Positions 43,120 to 56,899 are shown, counted from the stretch's first letter. The stretch is DNA of 64,000 nucleotides from Cinclus cinclus (GCF_963662255.1 NC_085047.1:20184258-20248257); one strand, 5' to 3'. Program-made: numbers and translations. The notes: generated by a model from the sequence alone, not told the origin.

Positions 43120-43481
43120 TTAGCGGTAGCCGGGCCCCGGCTGGGTGTAGCCCTGCGGCCCGAAGGGGGGACGGCTGCGGGCGTAGGGGTTGGGCCCGCT
43201 GGGCGGGGGGGTCATGGTGCTGCCGGGCGGGGGGGTAAAGCCGGGCCGCGGCTGGAAGGTGGCCGGCGCCGCCTGGGAGCCGCTGTAGGCGGCAGGCTGG
43301 GAGGCCTGCGTGGTGTAGGGCTGCGGGGGGAAGCTGCCCGCCGGGTACTGCGGCGGCTGCTGCGCCGGCAGCTGCTGCGCCTGCCCCGGGAAGGCGGCAG
43401 CTGGGGCAGGGGCGGCCGCCTGGCTGTAGGCCGGGAACTGCTGGGCTTGCTGCGATGGCGGCTGCTGCTGGCTGTAGCCTG
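43120..43481 (-). CDS. TFG: TFG last coding exon: Q/P-rich tail and stop
   Basis: The acceptor on the minus strand is ctctctttccagcag, a tandem NAGNAG. The upstream AG starts the exon at 43481 (AGYSQQQ); the downstream one starts at 43478 and drops one alanine. The exon encodes residues 272-391: low-complexity Gln/Ala/Pro/Tyr sequence ([12 protein letters not shown]), then the conserved [14 protein letters not shown] and [10 protein letters not shown], then TAA at 43122-43120. In human TFG this tail drives phase separation and COPII coat interaction. Compared with human from memory it is about ten residues shorter around the YTVAPASQPG region and richer in Ala and Pro. The DNA is strikingly GC- and CpG-rich. 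Confidence 0.96.
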
Positions 43482-45960
43482 CTGGAAAGAGAGAGCAAGG
43501 TGGGGTGAGAGACACTAAGGATCCGTGGGTGCCTGGAGAAAGACCTTTTGTTCCTAATGTTCACAGTGACAAACGCAAAACGATGCAGGAAGCACAGAAA
43601 AAGCAAACCAAGCGAGTTTTCCTGCCTTTCACGTAAGCACACGGCCGGGGTTTTGGTGCACACTGTGGCAGCACAGCACACTGACAACAGTTACTATAAA
43701 ACAGTTTTCCTATGCCTGACAAGAAATAAAGAAAAAGACAAGTAGTCTTTTCCATAGTGCCACACAAAAAAAAATATAAAGTCTTCACTGGCAAATAAGG
43801 CAAAATTCAACCCTTTTCCCAAATAAAAGATCCAGATTAAACTGTCTTGACAATACTCTCAGGGTTTAATGTAAGTCATACCTTTGCTTAAATCACAGGT
43901 GTTTTCAGTTCTTTAGTGTTAAATATGAAAAGGTTGTGTAGAACAGAACACTTCAGCACAAAAGTTCCAATTACACATGTCCCAGATTTGATTTTTCTGT
44001 ATAAAACTGGCTTCCAAAGGGAATTTCTCTTCTTGAAAATTTTAAAACAAGAACAAAGTCCTTTCATGAAGAAATAGCTACTTTTATCCATCATGAAACA
44101 CACCTGCAGCTACTTGACATGAAATCTCTCCAGTGACTGGAATCCTGTCAGCATTAAACACCAGACACACAAATTATTAAAAGTGCACAGCCCTAAATGG
44201 AAAGAGTAAGGGTAAGAAGGCACTGCAGTAAACTCACCTTGAAACTGGGATCAAAATTTACTCATGAGACAAAGCTCTGAAGGGTCAATTTTTACACCCA
44301 CGTATAAATAGCTACTGTTGCCTAGTATATCTACAAGAGTGGGAAGGGATCCTGCTCTTGGGGAGACATGGGCTTGAAAGGAGACAACACTCATGAGAAC
44401 TAAAGCAACACAAACAAAAAGATCCAATGACTCAACATCTCCAAAGGCTTCTGTCAATAGGTCCTCAAAAAAAAAACCCCTCTCTTTCTGAAGATTAATT
44501 GTGAACTAAGTTATGACAAACAGAGGTGCCCCAATAAGTTTCTAGTGGCACTTCTTTCATACTTGACAATTATGCTGATGGGAAAGCAAAACTCACATTG
44601 CACTACAGCTTTCACAGGAACATAAGTAAAATAATGAAGGAATTAGACAATGGTACTATATATCTGGAAAGCAGATTGGAATTCCTTTGTTTCCCCACTC
44701 AATTTTTAAGCCTAGAAAGTCAGACAGATGCTTCTACTTCCAACAGGCTTGCTACTTCTGAAACTGTACATTAGTATAATGTCTCTGTATTCTAATTACA
44801 AATGGGAGGGGGGAGAAATCCGCAGAGAACACAGTATCATTTTGACACTCAAACCAACGAGCTCTCACACAGTGCACAGGAACAAGGTCTCAGGCACAAA
44901 CCTTTAGTCCAAGTATTCTAGGGTTCTTATCCAAGCTAAGCATGGAATTTCTTCGTGAGCTCTGCAAATCTTCTCATCTACATAAAAATTGATGCATTCC
45001 CACTGTCCACCAAGAAAAGGTCACACTGGCTCTGAGTCATTCAATGGGAGTCTTTTGTTTAGTTTAAGGAGGATTTTTTAAAACAAGGAGTGATACAGGC
45101 TTCATACAATTTTCTGAAATTATTCAGTAAAATGCAATTTGTTACAGAATCTACTCTTACAAGTTCATCCCTAAACCTCATCTGGATTATCATTCCTAAC
45201 ATATACTATGCATTCCTAGATGCCAGCTGCTTCTAAAAGAACTGAAAGTTCTGAGGTCACATTTATTTTGGGTATAAACCAGCTCTTCATATTTCACTAC
45301 ACATAAATCACTAGTGCACTAAAATATTATTCTGCTAAAAGTCCACTGGCACCTTTACTTAAGGTATCAGCAAAATCAAAAACTAAAAAAAACCAAACAA
45401 AAAACCAAAAACAAACAAAAAAAACCCTATCACTTGAAAATTTCTCTGTAATTTACAGTATGTGTAATAGCCAAGGATTTACTGAATGACAACTACAGTG
45501 TTTACACCACTAAATTTTGGACACAGAGATCATTCTATATGCAAGAAATAGGGGCCATCTTTTGACACCTTCAATATTTAAGGAAGGTAAATTGGGATGC
45601 TTAGTCACTTACTTGCTGGAATCCCATGACTGCAGAATATAAGCCTGAAGGCTGCTCACCCTTCAGGTGATTCATTTTGACTGCCTTTCCAACAAGGCAT
45701 TCTGCTGATTAGAAATGATGTCTTCCTTTGGTCACAATCAAGTAGGACTGAACTCTGACTACATATTAACAACTACACTGTAAACAGCTACAGTGCTCTC
45801 TTCCTGGCAATTTCTGCATTGTGCCAGTTCCCATAAGGAACACAGGCATCTGGGCAGCTCAGCACCCTGACCTGCCCCACAGGGTAAGGAACTGAAGCTG
45901 ACAGGTTCAGGCACTGCAGGAAAGGTCCTGCAGCTGAGCTGCTGTTGCAGAGCTGCTTAC
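43482..45960 (-). other. TFG: TFG last intron
   Basis: 2.5 kb of AT-rich intron, with a Q-free A-rich simple repeat at 45381-45426. No other feature is supportable. Confidence 0.75.
45381..45426. repeat. A-rich simple repeat
   Basis: Runs of A broken by C (AAAAACC/AAAC units) over about 45 bp in the last TFG intron. Confidence 0.85.
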
Positions 45961-46050
45961 CTGGGTACTGCACGCCGTACTGCTGCTGGGGCTGAGCCTG
46001 CGGCTGCTGAGCAGGGTAACCAGGCTGCTGGTACTGCTGATACATCTGAC
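45961..46050 (-). CDS. TFG: TFG coding exon 6 (residues 242-271)
   Basis: Bounded by a minus-strand ...ttttaatccctag acceptor and a G|gtaagc donor. It encodes GQMYQQYQQPGYPAQQPQ and the similar stretch QQQYGVQYP, the start of the Gln/Tyr-rich low-complexity region. It is three codons shorter than the human exon as I remember it. Confidence 0.96.
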
Positions 46051-49000
46051 CTAGGGATTAAAAATGCATTTTGTTGAAGCCCAGTACCCTGGTGCATTAC
46101 AGCGAATGCTACCCTGACAATTCAACATCACAGAAACAAACCCAAAGACATCAAAGTACAGATTTTAGTTTCTGAAACATGTTGTTCTGACTAAATAAAG
46201 TTTATCTAAAGAGTTACATGATGCTTACTATTGCACATTTTCAGAGGCTGCCATAAGCTGTGCACCTTAGCACTACTCTGGTGGGTAACAGACCAGGAAT
46301 CTTTACACATCTTCATAACTGCTCCAGAACTTACACTGTAAATTAAAGTACTTCAAAACTTAAACATGTCCTCAGATTGTCTGTTTAGATTAGGCTTTTA
46401 AGACCATTTCTGCAACCACGTACTGTAAGCAGAGTGGTACATTATTTATGCTTGACCACATTTTCCAGATAAGTCATCCATCTCTTAGCATTGCCAAGTT
46501 TTCTTAAGAGACCCAGCAGTATACACCCGAAGCAAAAATAAAACCATACATTCTTAAGCTTGGTAGTCCAAGCCAATGCTTAATTTTCCTACATTTGCTG
46601 TTTTCAACTTCTTGGCCAGAAAAGGCAGAATATTTGTTTAGACAACCTATGGGTCCTGTTGAGGCTTTATGCTTCTGCTGTTTTTCAAGCTAGTAAATCA
46701 CAGTCAAAGAACAGAATCAATTACCTGCCAAAACTAAAGCTTAGCTGAACTGAAGCAGACACGGAAACTTTACTGTTATGAAGTGTTACTGTACTATTAT
46801 TCATTCTGCAAAGACTAGCAGACTGTATAAATAGACTGTAAACTCTATCTTTGGAGCTGCACCAAGACAAAAGCAACTCTACTCTGCTCCAAGTCCTCCC
46901 AGATAAACCCCTGTCCACACCGATTTAAAGTAACTCCTTATTTCTTCTTTTATCTGCATTATTTGCAACTGAAAGAAACACTATTTTACATTCACACTAA
47001 GGTGTTTAGAGTATTTTATGTTGATGCAGTCACTTAAAATATTATTTGGTGTGCAACTATTGTGGGATTATGAGAGTGCAAAACACAAGGCTTGAAGAGA
47101 ATTTAAGCCTGTTAGCTTGATAATTAAGAATTAGAAACTCAGAAAGTTCTCTTTCTGAAACTTGTTTGACGGGGGAAGTTCTGGGAGAATAACCAGCAGG
47201 CTGCCTGTCTCGAGATAATTCCCTACAGGCTAACGGAGACCACAGTGGCACCTGCTGGAAATTCCAGGTAAAGGGATAGCAAAGAAACAGCATGGTGTTT
47301 TACCAAAGGTTTCTGAGAGGGCTTGCTGTCTTCTCCAGGGCTGAGGCACTAGTGAGGAACTAGAGGTGTTCCAGTGCTATTTAAGAAAACATTCTTAATT
47401 TACAGCCATGAATACAGGGGGGATCCATTGGGTCCTCAGACACAGTCTTCTCTCTCCCTGGATTTTTATTCTGAAAACTGGATGAGCTACAGCATTGGTG
47501 TCTGGTTTTGTATTTAGCAGTGCTTATTGCAGTGAAGGGTCTGCCAGCATTTACCATTGTTCCTGTGCACTGAAAAAAGATTTAGTCTGATTCAGAATAT
47601 AGACCATTTATACATATTCACACAACATTCTTTTCCCTAGAAGATCATGAAGTGCTTATGGGACTGAGATGTCACATGTATTTCAGCAAAGACTAAAAAA
47701 GCCTCCACATCTGTATACAGTTGCTTCTTGTGTGTGTTCAGGACTGAATTTAGTGGTAGAAAAGCACAGGCCACAAGACACAGCCCTGTACTAGAACATC
47801 TTTTCTGGATTGATTTAATTCGAATTAGTGAAGGCTAAAAGCTTCTCAAGGCAGGCAGCCCTTCAGTAGTATCAGCAGACAGAAATAAGGTGACTTGATA
47901 TACACATGACAACCTAATCATCATCACAGCATTTACTGTCAGAGAAAGCCATTAATAAATAAACCCTGAGACACCAGAATGACTGAAACATGACTGGCAC
48001 CACCAGTTTACTTGTATCTTCAAAGTACTGGGGAAGTGTGTGGGAGAAGCAGAGCTTGGGGTGTTTTGGGTTTTTTATGAAGTGAACTAAACATTTCAAA
48101 CTAGTTTCAAAACTAGTTTCTAACAGAAGCTGCTGTTTACCAGCAGTGTCATTTATGTGAATCCATCCTGCTGAAAAACAAACAATCAAAACCTATCCAA
48201 AGTTCTGGCTCTGTGGGGACAGCACAAGCCCCCAAATTACCACTGGACTGAAGTACTAACAAACCTCAGTGAAGTACAGAAAACTACTCCATGTTTCAAA
48301 GAAAAGCCTTTGAACACTTTGGAATAAAATTGATAATTGCACTTACATTACCCAGCTGTGGTGAGAGACTGCTGTTTACCACACATATGCAATGCACAGC
48401 ATAAGCAATGTATTACTAATTTCTAATGAGCAAATACAAAAGTTCCTTCTGATCTCTTCACAAAGGCTAAACCACAAAGTGAGGAAAATATAATCAATAC
48501 TTAAAAGCTTGCAATAGCAATAATAAGAACTACATAAAACCACAGATCAAACCCTTTACAATTAGTACTGTTGCATTATACTTTCCTTGACTCAAGTCTA
48601 GAAAAATCACTACATCTACCCTGATACATGAGCCTAGATAACATCTTCAACAAGTAAGATGAGTTTAACTGAAACAAATACTTTTCCCCTTCCCTGATAT
48701 TAGCAGCCATAAAGGATTCCAATCTAGTGTTGCTAGTGCTTTTAAGTGTTTCACTTACTTCTTTGTTTCAGTTCCAGTTTAACAGCAACAATTAAAACTT
48801 CCTACCTTACTGTATTAAACTAAAATAAAAAAACTAAACTCATAAAATGCAAGTTCAGTAGCTGAGAATATGGTTTCTGAACAATAAATTTTCTGGCTGC
48901 CAACAGAAAAACCTGGAGCCCTTTTTTGCAAAAGTAACTTTTATACATAAGCACCAAACTGCTCTATCTTTAAGCTACAAAGATGTCTCTTGTCATGTTA

Positions 49001-49954
49001 TAACACTCCACTAGTAAGTAAGAAAAGGCTGAAAGCAGCAAAATAAGTGTTTCATAAGCTCCAGTGCAACCAACAGTATTCATATCTCTTTAAATATACA
49101 TAACTACCAGCTGTTCAAATGCCCTGCTCAACCAAAATAACACTTTATTTCCTTCAGGCAAAACAATGCAAGTGGCTATGGATACTGTGACCACCATCTC
49201 TCATGTGTCTGTGTCAGTAAAGCAAGCAACAGAGGGCTCTCACTTGTGCCAACACCAGCACAGAAACAATTTTATATTATTCTTCATATGGAGGAAGAAG
49301 TAACAAAGAAGGTTATTTCACAGTGTAATCCAGAAGTGTGCAGGTCTGAAGGCTCAGTGCACTTAGAAAATAGCAACAGAAGAAATTATTTCTAAATGTA
49401 GGAAACCTCAGAACAGGTAAACTGTGAGAAGTTAAATAGCATTTTTAACGGCATAGTGCAAACAAATCTGAACGCCAGAGTTAAGACCTTAAATTTTAAA
49501 GGAGAGCCAGCTGAGCTCTCAGGAGTTATAAGGAACTATCATGCATTTAAGATGTTACAGGATTTAACTTGACTACCACAGAGCCATACACAAAAAGGAA
49601 ACAACAAAATACTAACTCCAGTCTGTTGGATAGAAATGATGAGTAAACAACATTTTTAATACAGACTAGACAAGTCCACAAACTGTTAGTTGAGTGAAAG
49701 CTCGACACAACACACAGATGCAAGCAGAAAACAGTACTATGAAAACTCTCGTGTTACAGCACCCGCCCTTTCAAACAGAGCCACTGCTCCACCTGCTGTT
49801 TCTGTATCCACCAGCACTGGCAGGGAGGACAAAAGCTGCTCTGCCTAAGGACACACGTCCATTGCAGTTTGGTATCCACTTTGGGTCTGCTAATTCAAGG
49901 CAGAATCAGACACCATCCTTCACATCCTGGACTGTAGAAAACCACACTGCTTAC
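46051..49954 (-). other. TFG: TFG intron between coding exons 5 and 6
   Basis: 3.9 kb of AT-rich intron. I see no transposon, RNA gene or further exon. Confidence 0.7.
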
Positions 49955-50095
49955 CTTCCACCTGCCCCGTCTGTGGCTGCGTGCTTGGGTAGGGGGGCTG
50001 CTGTGCCTGAACCCCAGGGGGATGGGCTGCAGAAGAGGAGGAAGCGATGCTGTCCGGTGTTCCTGATCGCTCCTCTGCAGGGGCACTGGGTGGTC
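49955..50095 (-). CDS. TFG: TFG coding exon 5 (residues 195-241)
   Basis: Minus-strand acceptor ...gctcctctag, donor G|gtaagc. It encodes [30 protein letters not shown] and QPQTGQVE. The [20 protein letters not shown] block agrees with mammalian TFG; RSGTPDS is a likely phosphorylation and 14-3-3-type Ser/Thr region, though that is inference. Confidence 0.97.
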
Positions 50096-52365
50096 CTAGA
50101 GGAGCAAGAACAAAATACAGTATGTGAAATGAACACCAAGTTGAAATTTTAAAATTCCAATAAAAGATCCCTCCCTTGCAATGTTTTTAACATCTTTTCC
50201 ACTTCGGATTTACATGCATGTCATACACAAGCTAAAACTAAGTGTATATTTGCACATCTAAACTTTCATTTGAAAATACTGGGGGGGCAGGGAGGGGAGG
50301 ATTTTCCACATATCTCTGGGTCACTCAGATTTCACTCTTCTGAGGAACAGGACTCACTTGTGAGATAAAACTCTTCATGACAGCATATTTTTTCAACAGC
50401 TTCAAGTGTTAACCTTGCACACACACACACACACGCTGAAGAGCTGCCATGTTTGGACACAACATGCACTTACCTATTTTTTCTTATCTGGAGGAAAGGT
50501 AAAAGGCTGCATGGAACTATTCAAGTGGATTAGCATCTTACTGTGAAACAAGTGAACCAGGCCACAAAGCGTTTTACTCATAGTCAAACAGTAGGTGAAC
50601 AAAAAACCTCCAAAGAGGTGTTAAAACCACACAGGATACAGACAGGATACGGGAGGCTTCAGTCTAAAAGCAATTGTCTGCTCTGCTCATTCTGAAAGTA
50701 TTTCAGTTGACACTCAAAGACAGCATGGAAACTGGGAATTCAGACTTTCTCTACATTAGTAAGAAGTTCTGAAACACATGTGAACAAATATAATATACTA
50801 CAATTCAATGCAAAATATTTTGTTAAAAACCAGGGAGCTTAAACCAACCATATGAATGCTAAAAGACACTACTTTCAAATACATGCTTTAAGTTAAGCAC
50901 AAGTACTAAAACTGCTGCCAATTCATTTGCAATTTTAAGACAGTTATATTTACACAATAGAAATATGCATCCAGCAAGCCCCTACTTATGTATTCATTAT
51001 AACCTTATTAGGGGAAAGTTAATTAAATCTGCCTACTACTTGATTTGCATTTATAGACATAACTGCAGGATTACATCTTTCGAAATGTGATTTCTTATAC
51101 CCTGCTTAAATGGTCCTCTGTGGAGTTCTTTGTACATTCAAAGAATGGTCAAGTCAGTTCACTCTGTCAGAAGAATTATGGAGACACAAATATTGAAGTA
51201 TCACTGATCAAAACATTAACTGACACTGACAAAACCACTCATTCAAAAATTAGCTCAAATTTTCTGCCAGCTGTGCTTCACTTGCTATTGCTTACTTGTT
51301 CAGATAGCCCACTGCAAGTTTTCAGGTACCATCTGGTTTGTGAAAGAACCATGCTGTGACAATACCAAAAATGTGCCATGGAGGAAGAAATCACACAATA
51401 GGCCTGGTCCACAGACCAGTACTTCATACTGAAGTCAACTACTGTCTGTAGGTACAACTTTGGATCCTGCACAGTCACAATCACACAGTACAGATCTATT
51501 CCTCATACTCCATACTTTTGTCATGGCAGCCATACTGGAGGAACGAGCTCCAGTTGCTACTGGTTTGCTCATCTGTATCTTTACTTCACACACCATATAA
51601 AACTCACTTGCTCTGGAGTTGAGAGTACACAGCAAATCCTGTTAGCTAACAGCAGTTTCATTTTCACATTTCAATGAACCATTAACCCTTCTAGGCCCAC
51701 ACAGGTCCTGTGCAAAATCACATCCTTAGGTTCTCCATCACGCTCCCACATTCTACATTGCTTTTCTGGCTTCGGTTATCCCGTCTCAAGCTGACAACAT
51801 TCAGTGTAGTATAATCAGCTTTCATATGCTTAGCATTCTCTTACTAGGCCCAATAGTCCTCCAGCTCTTCAAAAATTAATATAATTCAGACAAGCATATT
51901 ATTCCTTTCTGCTAACAGTGAAAAAGTTGATTCTATTTACTTCTAAAATGAAACAGAGAAAAGGTGGGATCATACAACACATTCTGAATGACCCAAGCAG
52001 CAGAAGCACATGCCAAGAACATGAACTGCAAGATCAAACCTTAAAGCAGAGCAGTAAGTTCTTCTATCACTGGCAGATACCAAATAAGTTAGCCCACACA
52101 ATAGTTTTAAGTAATTAAAATTTGAAAAAATTGAAGCCATTTTCTACTCCAAGCTAAAACACAATACTAAAATCAACAGCAACATTCCAGTATTCTGTAT
52201 ACAAAAATTAGCGCACAGATACAACACCTTAACACAGCAAGTTTTAGAATTCTGAAAAGACATAGTGAGCATATATCCAACATAGAAATGCTTTGTTACA
52301 AATCAAAACTGGAGTCATTGATTATGAACAGGTTTAGCTTTCCTTTTCACCAGCCACATCCTTAC
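50096..52365 (-). other. TFG: TFG intron between coding exons 4 and 5
   Basis: 2.3 kb of AT-rich intron with a short CA run near 50417-50434. Nothing else is seen. Confidence 0.7.
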
Positions 52366-52533
52366 CTGACACCTGATCATCTGTCAAGCCAAAAGCTGAC
52401 ATGACATTCTTGCTGATTTCATCCTGGTTCTTTAGCGGATCGAATGCAGACATGCTCGCTGCTATAACTTGAGTGGATGGCTTAACATTAGCGTCAGCAG
52501 CAGCAGGCTTTTCATCCCTACCATCTACAGCAT
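52366..52533 (-). CDS. TFG: TFG coding exon 4 (residues 139-194)
   Basis: Minus-strand acceptor ...attttgctttgtag, donor G|gtaagg. It begins with a variable [18 protein letters not shown], then the strongly conserved [31 protein letters not shown] and TDDQVS. The two MSAF repeats are a hallmark of TFG. Confidence 0.97.
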
Positions 52534-54023
52534 CTACAAAGCAAAATGCCCAGTTACCAGCTCTCCAGAACTGAAACACCAGCACACACACATTGCACTA
52601 CAGCAACCACAACATCACACAGCTGGGGAGCTCTATCAATTTAACTGTTGGAATGTGCATGTTAGGATAGTAGTGAAGAATCCGTGATGTATCTGAAACT
52701 GGGATGGATCACAAAGCTTCGGTTTCTTTCACAGTTACTTAAAGACCTACTAACACTGTGGACTATCAATATCGTGTATCATGTGTTCTGAAATTCAAAG
52801 GCACAAAGCTCCTGCTTCAAAACAAATAAATTGCCCACAAATAATTCAAAATTAGGAAAACATACAGGATAGTTCCAACTTATTATGGTGTTTTATCAGC
52901 TGCAGTTTCTGGTTTGTAGTCTACCTTTCTCCATTAATTTTTCCTAAGCTGACAGGTAAAGTTGAGATCTCTGCAACTATACACGTAACTGAATTGCTCA
53001 GAAATGCCTTACCTAATGGTGCTACATTTTCTGTTAAAAGCAAACAACTACAGATAGATACAGACTAGCTAGTTTTGTTTAGATCATTACTCTTAGATCA
53101 TCACTATTAGGTCATTACTCTAACCACCTTCCAATAGTTTTTTACCAGAATCCATGGTATTCCACTGAAAATACTAATTGAATATATTGTAGGAACAGAG
53201 ATGGGATTTTTTTAATCAACAAAAGCAGTAAAATTTTAAAGTGCAATTACAAAAGCAACACTTCCTAAAAGGCAGGCTGACATTCTCGGTTCACCTCTTT
53301 ACTCAAAGCACTGTACTTCATGAATTTGTGTCATTATTTTCTGTGTCCAGCTTACCTAAACTCTGTAGTTAAGCACACAGAAAAAATAGCATTTGCAGTA
53401 CAACTACCCTAAGCTAGGGGACCAGTATCTCAAAACTGTGAGAAGATGACTTTCTTTCCCATTTTACCCTCCCCCAAAAACCCTTTCCCACCTCTACCTG
53501 CACCCTTGTGCTGCTTACCCTGAGACAGCTCTGATGCTGGTCTGAGCGCAAAATGTGTGGATTCAATTTCCTAACCTGGCAAAAAAAAGTGGATATAATT
53601 TTTTGCTGAATTCACTTCTTACTGTTTTAGTGAACCCAACTTGCTTAGCAACACAAGATAAGCACCAGAGCTAGCCCAAAGTAAGCAGAGGGACTACTCA
53701 ACTGTGAGCAAGAACTCCTCAGTAACAACAAACTATTAATTTGGCTAAAAGCCCTCTCAAGACATTGCTGGGGTTCACAGGCATTAGTTGCAGTGTTTTC
53801 CTACATTGCAACAAATCCTTGGACTCTGAAATTTCATTCCTAAATTAGTTCAGCGCTTTACTACAGATATATCCAACAAAAATTCCATCTCTGAAATAAC
53901 TAAAGCATTAAAAATTAAGTTCTGGGCCATCAAGCAACAATTAAGAACGATTCATGTTTCACTCTGTTAAACAGCACACCACTCTGGAAATCAAAGCAAA
54001 CAACTCTTTGCCAGGCTGCCTAC
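52534..54023 (-). other. TFG: TFG intron between coding exons 3 and 4
   Basis: 1.5 kb of AT-rich intron with an imperfect local repeat of the tcattactct type at about 53083-53121. No gene or element. Confidence 0.65.
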
Positions 54024-54170
54024 CACTCTCAGGCAGATTAGTGGAAAGCCCTGGTTCCGCTGGTGGCTCTAAACAGTCCAGTAAACGATTGACTTTATTG
54101 CGAAGTTCTATCAGCTCTCGACGCAGGTACTTCACCTGGTTAGATTCTAAGGGTCTTGGTTGTCCATTCA
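54024..54170 (-). CDS. TFG: TFG coding exon 3 (residues 90-138): coiled coil
   Basis: Minus-strand acceptor ...attgctgttttgcag, donor G|gtaggc. It begins [18 protein letters not shown], then [19 protein letters not shown] and a Pro-rich end. The leucines and valines of the heptad pattern form the coiled coil that drives TFG oligomer rings. Arg106, the site of the human recessive R106C paraplegia change, is kept. A cysteine (DCLEP) stands where human has serine. Confidence 0.98.
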
Positions 54171-54998
54171 CTGCAAAACAGCAATTAGATAAACTTAAAA
54201 TTGTAGTAACATCCAGTTTTGACATCCAATTTAAGATGACAAAAAAATTTTCCAACTTTTACTTGCGTGTAGTATCCTCATCCTTTATGGAGTTTTAAGC
54301 GACAAAGTTTAGTCCACACAGACTGAACTCATTCTAGAGCTAACTGCTCCTTTAATATAATCTCAGTTCAGCAAAAGTTACAGTACCAAAGCAAAGTTCA
54401 TTGTTTACTCATTTGCCTGAATACACCCTAAATGATGCAGTGGTTCTGGAAAGCTGTCCCTTTAGAACTAACACAGCACACACAACACTGCTGCAATTCA
54501 CGAATAAGGTCAGTGTACAAATTAAAAGCCTGGAACTAACTACATGCTAAGTTACCTACAGTAGCTTGAAAATAAAAGAACTTTTACACAAAGGCTAAAG
54601 GATAAATGTTAAGATCTATTCAGCTCCAAGCAACTAACACTAGTTTGCAGCAGTGTACCACTGCAAGGTGTCAGCTTCAAATTCTCATGCACCTGTGAAG
54701 CCCCACAAATGCTAAAGAATGGAAGAGAACATGGAAAACAGCACTAATGAAGAAAGAACCACAGATCATATGTATATGCACACATGCCAAATACTGTGAG
54801 CAATCTTATAAAGAGCAGTAGTTTCATATTCCATTAAGTTCGGAAGTCTCATGGAAAACATCAAGAGAAAACAGATCATCATGTATTAACTCAGCAGTTC
54901 TAACTTGCTGATTGCATTTTCTCCACCTTCTGAGGTGACAAATTTAAAATTTTTTTACCTCTCAGTGAAATCCACTGCCTGAATTTTAATAAATATTA

Positions 54999-55145
<147 letters not shown>

Positions 55146-56899
55146 TTAAAATCATAGCCCATGACTACTGAGCTTCACATCAGGACAGAAGTGTTCCTTC
55201 ATTACTAAAAGATAACTTCCCCTACTTGATTGTGAGGTCACTAGAAAAAACATTTATTATTTTAGTGCAAGAATCAGTGTACAGAGAAATTATGCACAGA
55301 AGGTAAGACAGAAGCATGACTGCCTCCAAAAGGGAGTCTTCTGACATTCGCCCTTTGATCTTCCATATAGCTCATAATTATTTTATGTTTGCATACACAT
55401 GAAATATTAGATGAAATATTAGAGCTAAGAGTTCACAAAGTCCAACACCAGGAGGAAAGATGCTACCAGTTAAAGGTGAAATGCCTATGCCAAGTGGCTC
55501 CAGAAACACACTGTTCATGAAAAGACAGGAGTCCAATAAATGGCACAAGTCAAATCCAATTCAATTTTTAAAAACCAAAATAAAATTTCAAATGTCTATA
55601 ACACTTCCTCAGGTTATATTCAGAACATGAGTTGCAAGACTATTACCATTCCCTTGCTGAAAAACAAAATTCATGTGTAGAAGTGAATAGTAAAGATCTC
55701 TCTCAGCTTTAACACGCAAGAAAGTACGAAGACACAAAGATGCCAAAGTAGTCAGAAGAAAACTTCTCTCAAACAGGAATTTGACGCAAAATCACAGCTC
55801 TTAGGCATGGATTTCTTCCATGTCACATGTCAGAGGATCCTAATGAATTTGCACATTGCCATCTTTCACAGGAACTATATTAGAACTGGATGGGATCATT
55901 TATTCTTAAGATACAAAGAACAATGCACAAAGCACTGATCACCTTTAATCGCACTAATCCTCAAAAGAGTACCAAGTTCCCTTTAAATCTGGTCTCTCTT
56001 GATTTTTAAATTGAGTCAAGGAAAGCTATGTTAACATCTTTGCTTACCCAACAAACTCACAACTAAAACAAGACTATTGTCTTTGGCAGGACAGGTTTTC
56101 TGGTGTTTAATATAGTCAACAGGTTATTCACAGCTTAAATGAACCCAAGCTAAACAGTGCAAAGTTAAGAGAGGGAGCACATTATCAGGAAAATGTGTAC
56201 TGGCACAAAGGATAGCAGAAACACTCCCTGCCTGAGCAGTTTGATGACTGGGAACTGGAGTGAAACACCATCTAGTGAAGTTAAGTTTCACCTTGAAAAG
56301 CAACAGTGTTTGGATAAATGCCAAACAGCTTGGAACAAAGCCAACTCCAGACTGCCCAGACTCCTCCACAAAACACTGTAGTAAGGGGGCTCTGTGGACA
56401 GACACAGGAATCAGTTTTACAGATTACTGCCTAAAAATTCTGAGTGTATATAAATTCTTTCACACTGCTTACAAGGGCAAACTGTATCTAAGTTATGGTT
56501 AAAATTTTCAAATAAATTAATGCTTCAGTATGAATAGTCATAAAACACATGATATCAAGTCAAAACCAGCTTAGAATTTGAAGAACGACATATTCTAATT
56601 TTGTCATCCCTGACCACAAGTAACACCTCTGCAATGGAACGTTTTCTTAAGCAATTACTATTAATAACACATCACAGTGCCTGTCAGTCTTCAAAGAAGG
56701 TGCTTTCTAACAAAATTAAGTTACGAACTCTAATAAAGTGACGACATGTGAAATAATTTTCACGTTTTCCTGAAAAAAATACTGTTGCCTCCCAAGATAT
56801 TTTTTATGTCCTGTTTCCACTCTCACAATCTCAAAAGACATCTGTTGATAGCACTATCAGTCATGGATTCTGTGACTAGAGACTGGAAAGTCACCAGAA

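Noticed and set aside
43055..43687. 210-codon minus-strand frame and a 146-codon plus-strand frame over the TFG end.
   Set aside because: Both are shadows of the GC-rich last TFG exon in other frames; the 43120-43481 frame joins exactly to the upstream TFG exon and ends in the known TFG C-terminus.
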